Positions 21,444 to 24,086 of a stretch of DNA of 24,086 bases are shown here, piece by piece. Made by a program: the position numbers and the translations under genes. The notes beneath the pieces are model-generated. The model did no database searches. It was not told where the DNA came from and was given only the letters and a program-made list of their open reading frames with translations. The DNA comes from DASYSA01 sp036003885 (GTDB taxonomy: Bacteria > Acidobacteriota > Blastocatellia > UBA7656): positions 1-24,086 of the forward strand of contig DASYSA010000198.1 of NCBI GenBank assembly GCA_036003885.1. The letters are read 5' to 3'. How positions within the stretch are numbered: position 1 is the stretch's first letter; each line of letters opens with the position of its first letter.

Positions 21444-23882
21444 TCACTGCACAAGCAGCGCGTCGCCGAGTTCTTCTAACTCGACCGGGCGATACTGCAG
21501 GGCATCACCATCGAGATAGACTTCGATTACTGACGCCTCAATGAAACGGCCGCCGATGAGGGCCTCAGAGAGTGGATCCTCAACGTATTTCTGCAGCGCG
21601 CGCCGAAGCGGACGTGCTCCGTAGGAACGATCCACGCAGGTCTTCTCGACGATCCAGTGTTTTGCCTCGGTGGTTATCTGCACTTGAAGCTTACGCCGGA
21701 TTAAAGTGCGATTGAGTTGCCCGATCATCAGACCGACGATCTCCAGCAAATCCTCCTCGGTGAGCGGTTCAAAGACGATTATCTCGTCCAGCCGGTTGAT
21801 GAATTCAGGATTGAAGGTTTGCTTGACTGCCTGCATCACGCCTTCCTCGACCGTCGCTTGCTGAGAACGACTTGAGGACTGGAAGCCGAGAAGCCCTCGC
21901 TTCTGAATAAACCTGGCGCCTATGTTCGAAGTCATTATGAGGATTGTGTTCTTGAAGTCGATGACCGTGCCGAGCGCATCGGTCAGAATCCCATCCTCCA
22001 GGACCTGAAGCAGAATGTTGAATAAATCCGGATGAGCCTTTTCGATCTCATCCAACAGCAGCACCGAGTATGGGCTTCGCTTGATCTTTTCGGTCAACTG
22101 GCCGCCCTCTTCGTGGCCCACATAGCCAGGCGGGCTGCCGATCAGTTTCGATACCGAGTGTTTCTCCATGTATTCGGACATGTCGAAGCGGACCAGCGCG
22201 CGCTCGGAGCCGAACAGGAACTCTGCAAGGGAGCGTGCTACTTCGGTCTTGCCCACGCCGGTGGGACCGAGGAAGAGGAACGATCCGACAGGCCGATTGG
22301 GGTTTTTCAGACCGGCTCGGCTTCGGCGAATCGCGCGCGATAAGGCAGAGATCGCCCGATTCTGACTGACTATTCGTTTATGTAGTTCTTCTTCGGTGCG
22401 GAGCAGTTTTTCGGTCTCTTCCTCTTTGATCGAGGTGATTGGGATACCGGTCCAGCGCGAGATGACCTCTTCTATGTCGTCCCGGGTCACGGTTGGGATC
22501 GGCGCCGACGCCAGATTGTAGATCTCCCTGAGAGATGCAAGCTTGTCGATCTCGTCCTGCTCTTTCTTCTTGTATATCTTTGCCTGCTCGTAGTTTCGTT
22601 CAGCCTGGGCTCGCTCGAAGTTAGCCGTATACCGCCTCAGCTCTTTTTGACTCTTGAGGACCTCGGGCGGAACATTCGCCTCTCGCAGCTTCACGCGTGC
22701 GCCGGCTTCATCGATGATGTCGATTGCCTTGTCTGGCAGAAACCTGTCGGGAATGTAGCGGTGAGACTGATAGACGGCCGACTCGACGGCTTCTTCTGTG
22801 TAGCGGACCTGATGAAAGGTCTCGTATCGCTCCTTGACCCCTTCGATGATCTTTATCGTTTCGGCTTCGTTGGGCGGCGGAACCTTTACCGCCTGGAACC
22901 TGCGTTCGAGGGAGCGGTCCTTCTCGATCGTCTTGCGAAACTCAGCCGGAGTAGTCGCGCCTATACATTGTATCTCGCCGCGGGAGAGTGCGGGCTTCAG
23001 GATGTTGGCCGCATCGAGCGATCCCTCCGCCGACCCCGCTCCAACCAGCGTGTGGAGTTCGTCTATGAAAACTATGTAGTGCGGGTTTTCGATCAACTCC
23101 CGCATTATGGTCTTGAGTCGCTCTTCAAACTGTCCGCGGTACTTTGTTCCGGCGACCACCAGGGAGAGATCAAGCGCAAGGATTCGTTTGTCGCGAAGAA
23201 ACGGAGGGACATCCCCCGACACTATTCTCTGGGCCAGTCCTTCTACGATTGCGGTCTTACCCACGCCCGGCTCGCCTATCAGCACCGGGTTGTTCTTCGT
23301 CCTTCGACAGAGTATTTGAACGAGCCGTTCGATTTCAGTCTCTCGGCCGATGAGCGGGTCGAGTTGATCCCCGGCTGCCGCTTCGGTCAGATCCCGGCTG
23401 AACTCCGCCAGGTGGGGCGCTTCTTTCTTCTGCGCGATGGCGCGGTCGCTCTGCTGGGAGCGCATCATCTCATCACGAATCTGGCCCAGCCGGAGTCCGC
23501 GTTCGAATAGAATCTCCGCGGCGGGCGACTTCTCCTCGCGAAGGATGCCGAGCAGCAGATGGTCGGTCCCGATATGCCGGTGCTGGAGCCGCTCGCTCTC
23601 GTCGGCGGCGTAGCTGAGCACGCGTTTTGCGCTCGGGGAGAGCGGCAGATCGACTGAAGCGTGAATCTTATCCCGCATCACCGATCGGTTCTCTATTTCT
23701 CTTCGGATTGATTCGACTGTGGAATTGGGGCTGCGGAAGTACTTCTGGGCTATTGTCTTGTCCTCGCGGAGCAAGCCCAGGAGGATGTGTTCGGCTTCGA
23801 TTGCGGTCGCGCCGAACTGACTCGCTTCATATCTGGCGAAGAAGATTACTCGGCGTGCTTTCTCGGTGTAACGTTCGAACAT
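21444..23882 (-). CDS. clpC: AAA+ Clp protease ATPase subunit ClpC
   Basis: 812 aa, the usual ClpC length (about 810). ClpC unfolds substrates and feeds them to ClpP in the cytoplasm. The N-terminal double Clp-N repeat is at about 1-145 (FERYTEKARRVIFFARYEA; LSPSAKRVLSYAADES). AAA-1 has Walker A GEPGVGKT (203-210) and Walker B VFIDE (271-275). The middle/UVR-type coiled coil is at about 405-455. AAA-2 has Walker A GPTGVGKT (539-546), Walker B LLLDEIEK (608-615) and sensor/arginine region NRLDE (696-700). LGF at 665-667 fits the ClpP-docking loop, so a proteolytic partner is expected, encoded elsewhere. No McsA/McsB or CtsR gene is next to it. Its ribosome site is weak. It stands between the LolD-like gene and bamA. 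Confidence 0.95.
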   Translation of the reverse strand: MFERYTEKARRVIFFARYEASQFGATAIEAEHILLGLLREDKTIAQKYFRSPNSTVESIRREIENRSVMRDKIHASVDLPLSPSAKRVLSYAADESERLQHRHIGTDHLLLGILREEKSPAAEILFERGLRLGQIRDEMMRSQQSDRAIAQKKEAPHLAEFSRDLTEAAAGDQLDPLIGRETEIERLVQILCRRTKNNPVLIGEPGVGKTAIVEGLAQRIVSGDVPPFLRDKRILALDLSLVVAGTKYRGQFEERLKTIMRELIENPHYIVFIDELHTLVGAGSAEGSLDAANILKPALSRGEIQCIGATTPAEFRKTIEKDRSLERRFQAVKVPPPNEAETIKIIEGVKERYETFHQVRYTEEAVESAVYQSHRYIPDRFLPDKAIDIIDEAGARVKLREANVPPEVLKSQKELRRYTANFERAQAERNYEQAKIYKKKEQDEIDKLASLREIYNLASAPIPTVTRDDIEEVISRWTGIPITSIKEEETEKLLRTEEELHKRIVSQNRAISALSRAIRRSRAGLKNPNRPVGSFLFLGPTGVGKTEVARSLAEFLFGSERALVRFDMSEYMEKHSVSKLIGSPPGYVGHEEGGQLTEKIKRSPYSVLLLDEIEKAHPDLFNILLQVLEDGILTDALGTVIDFKNTILIMTSNIGARFIQKRGLLGFQSSSRSQQATVEEGVMQAVKQTFNPEFINRLDEIIVFEPLTEEDLLEIVGLMIGQLNRTLIRRKLQVQITTEAKHWIVEKTCVDRSYGARPLRRALQKYVEDPLSEALIGGRFIEASVIEVYLDGDALQYRPVELEELGDALLVQ

Positions 23883-23999
23883 ACTCGCTTCCGCTGGGAT
23901 TAGGACCGGGGAGAACTCAGGAACACGGGAAGAGAGAGTGAAACTGAACAGCTGTTAACAATTGCTTCAAGTCCTGTGTTCGCGAAATGCTCCGAGTTA

Positions 24000-24086
24000 T
24001 TAACGCAACCGACCATCCTCGAGGTGAAGCACGCGGTCGCAGATAGCAGCCAGGCGTTCATTGTGGGTTACGATGACTGATGTCAG
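24000..24086 (-). CDS. ABC transporter ATP-binding protein, C-terminal end only (LolD-like)
   Basis: Only the last 28 codons and a TAA stop (24002-24000) are in the window. They read SVIVTHNERLAAICDRVL and then HLEDGRLR. The VTHN gives the switch (H-loop) His, and the DRVLHLEDGRL ending is typical of LolD/MacB-type ATPases. Such ATPases power lipoprotein or lipid extraction from the inner membrane, which would suit the envelope genes downstream, but LolD and MacB cannot be told apart from this fragment. The 117 bp before clpC contain no convincing promoter. Confidence 0.75.
   Translation of the reverse strand: MTSVIVTHNERLAAICDRVLHLEDGRLR

Noticed and set aside
22647..23510. 287-codon plus-strand open frame opposite clpC
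   Set aside because: Antisense to conserved AAA+ motifs; no ribosome site or domain evidence.

Overview
The window looks like a chromosome segment from a Gram-negative (diderm), moderately GC-rich bacterium. Acidobacteriota of the Blastocatellia type is my best guess, from the mix of an S9 oligopeptidase, a DUF4388 protein, VOC and DUF1579-like exported proteins, and an lpx/bam envelope cluster. The guess is an inference and rests on no database search. I saw no rRNA, tRNA, insertion sequence, phage gene or CRISPR array.

Layout. (1) Positions 1-5184 hold the 3' part of a prolyl-oligopeptidase-type S9 peptidase (+), two tandem crotonase-fold genes (-) and, divergent from them, a caffeoyl-CoA O-methyltransferase-like gene (+). 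(2) Positions 5338-10872 are four minus-strand genes for mostly exported proteins: a Tat-exported amidohydrolase-2 protein, a DUF1579-like protein, a double-VOC protein and a subtilisin-like S8 protease. (3) Positions 11342-15634 are a plus-strand lipid A block, lpxD-fabZ-lpxA-(OCD/mu-crystallin family gene)-lpxI. A TPR/DUF4388 gene follows at 15804-16511. (4) Positions 16640-24086 are a minus-strand envelope block, read in the order (LolD-like ABC ATPase, cut by the window edge)-clpC-bamA-ompH-ompH. Blocks 3 and 4 converge on a perfect 16-bp hairpin at 16598-16631.

Working together: LpxD, LpxA and LpxI make lipid A precursors, and FabZ competes for the same 3-hydroxyacyl-ACP pool. BamA and the two OmpH/Skp-like chaperones insert outer-membrane proteins. 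The edge ATPase may belong to lipoprotein or lipid export. These genes are often contiguous in other Gram-negatives (bamA-ompH-lpxD-fabZ-lpxA). Here the two halves are split and face each other.

The most unusual content is non-coding. Many of the intergenic spaces are filled by arrays of about 7-bp units, usually arranged as two inverted arms around a short centre. The unit differs from site to site (GAAATGC, ACGAGAA, TAGGATT/C, TTGTCAT, GTTTNGG, CGCAGAG, and an 8-10 bp CACGAAT-like form), but the architecture recurs. Several arrays start on or within a few bases of a stop codon, and three supply the TAG stop itself. Two TAGGATY arrays 3.8 kb apart share a 45-bp identical block. This recurrent inverted heptamer-array architecture is my main candidate for something under-described.
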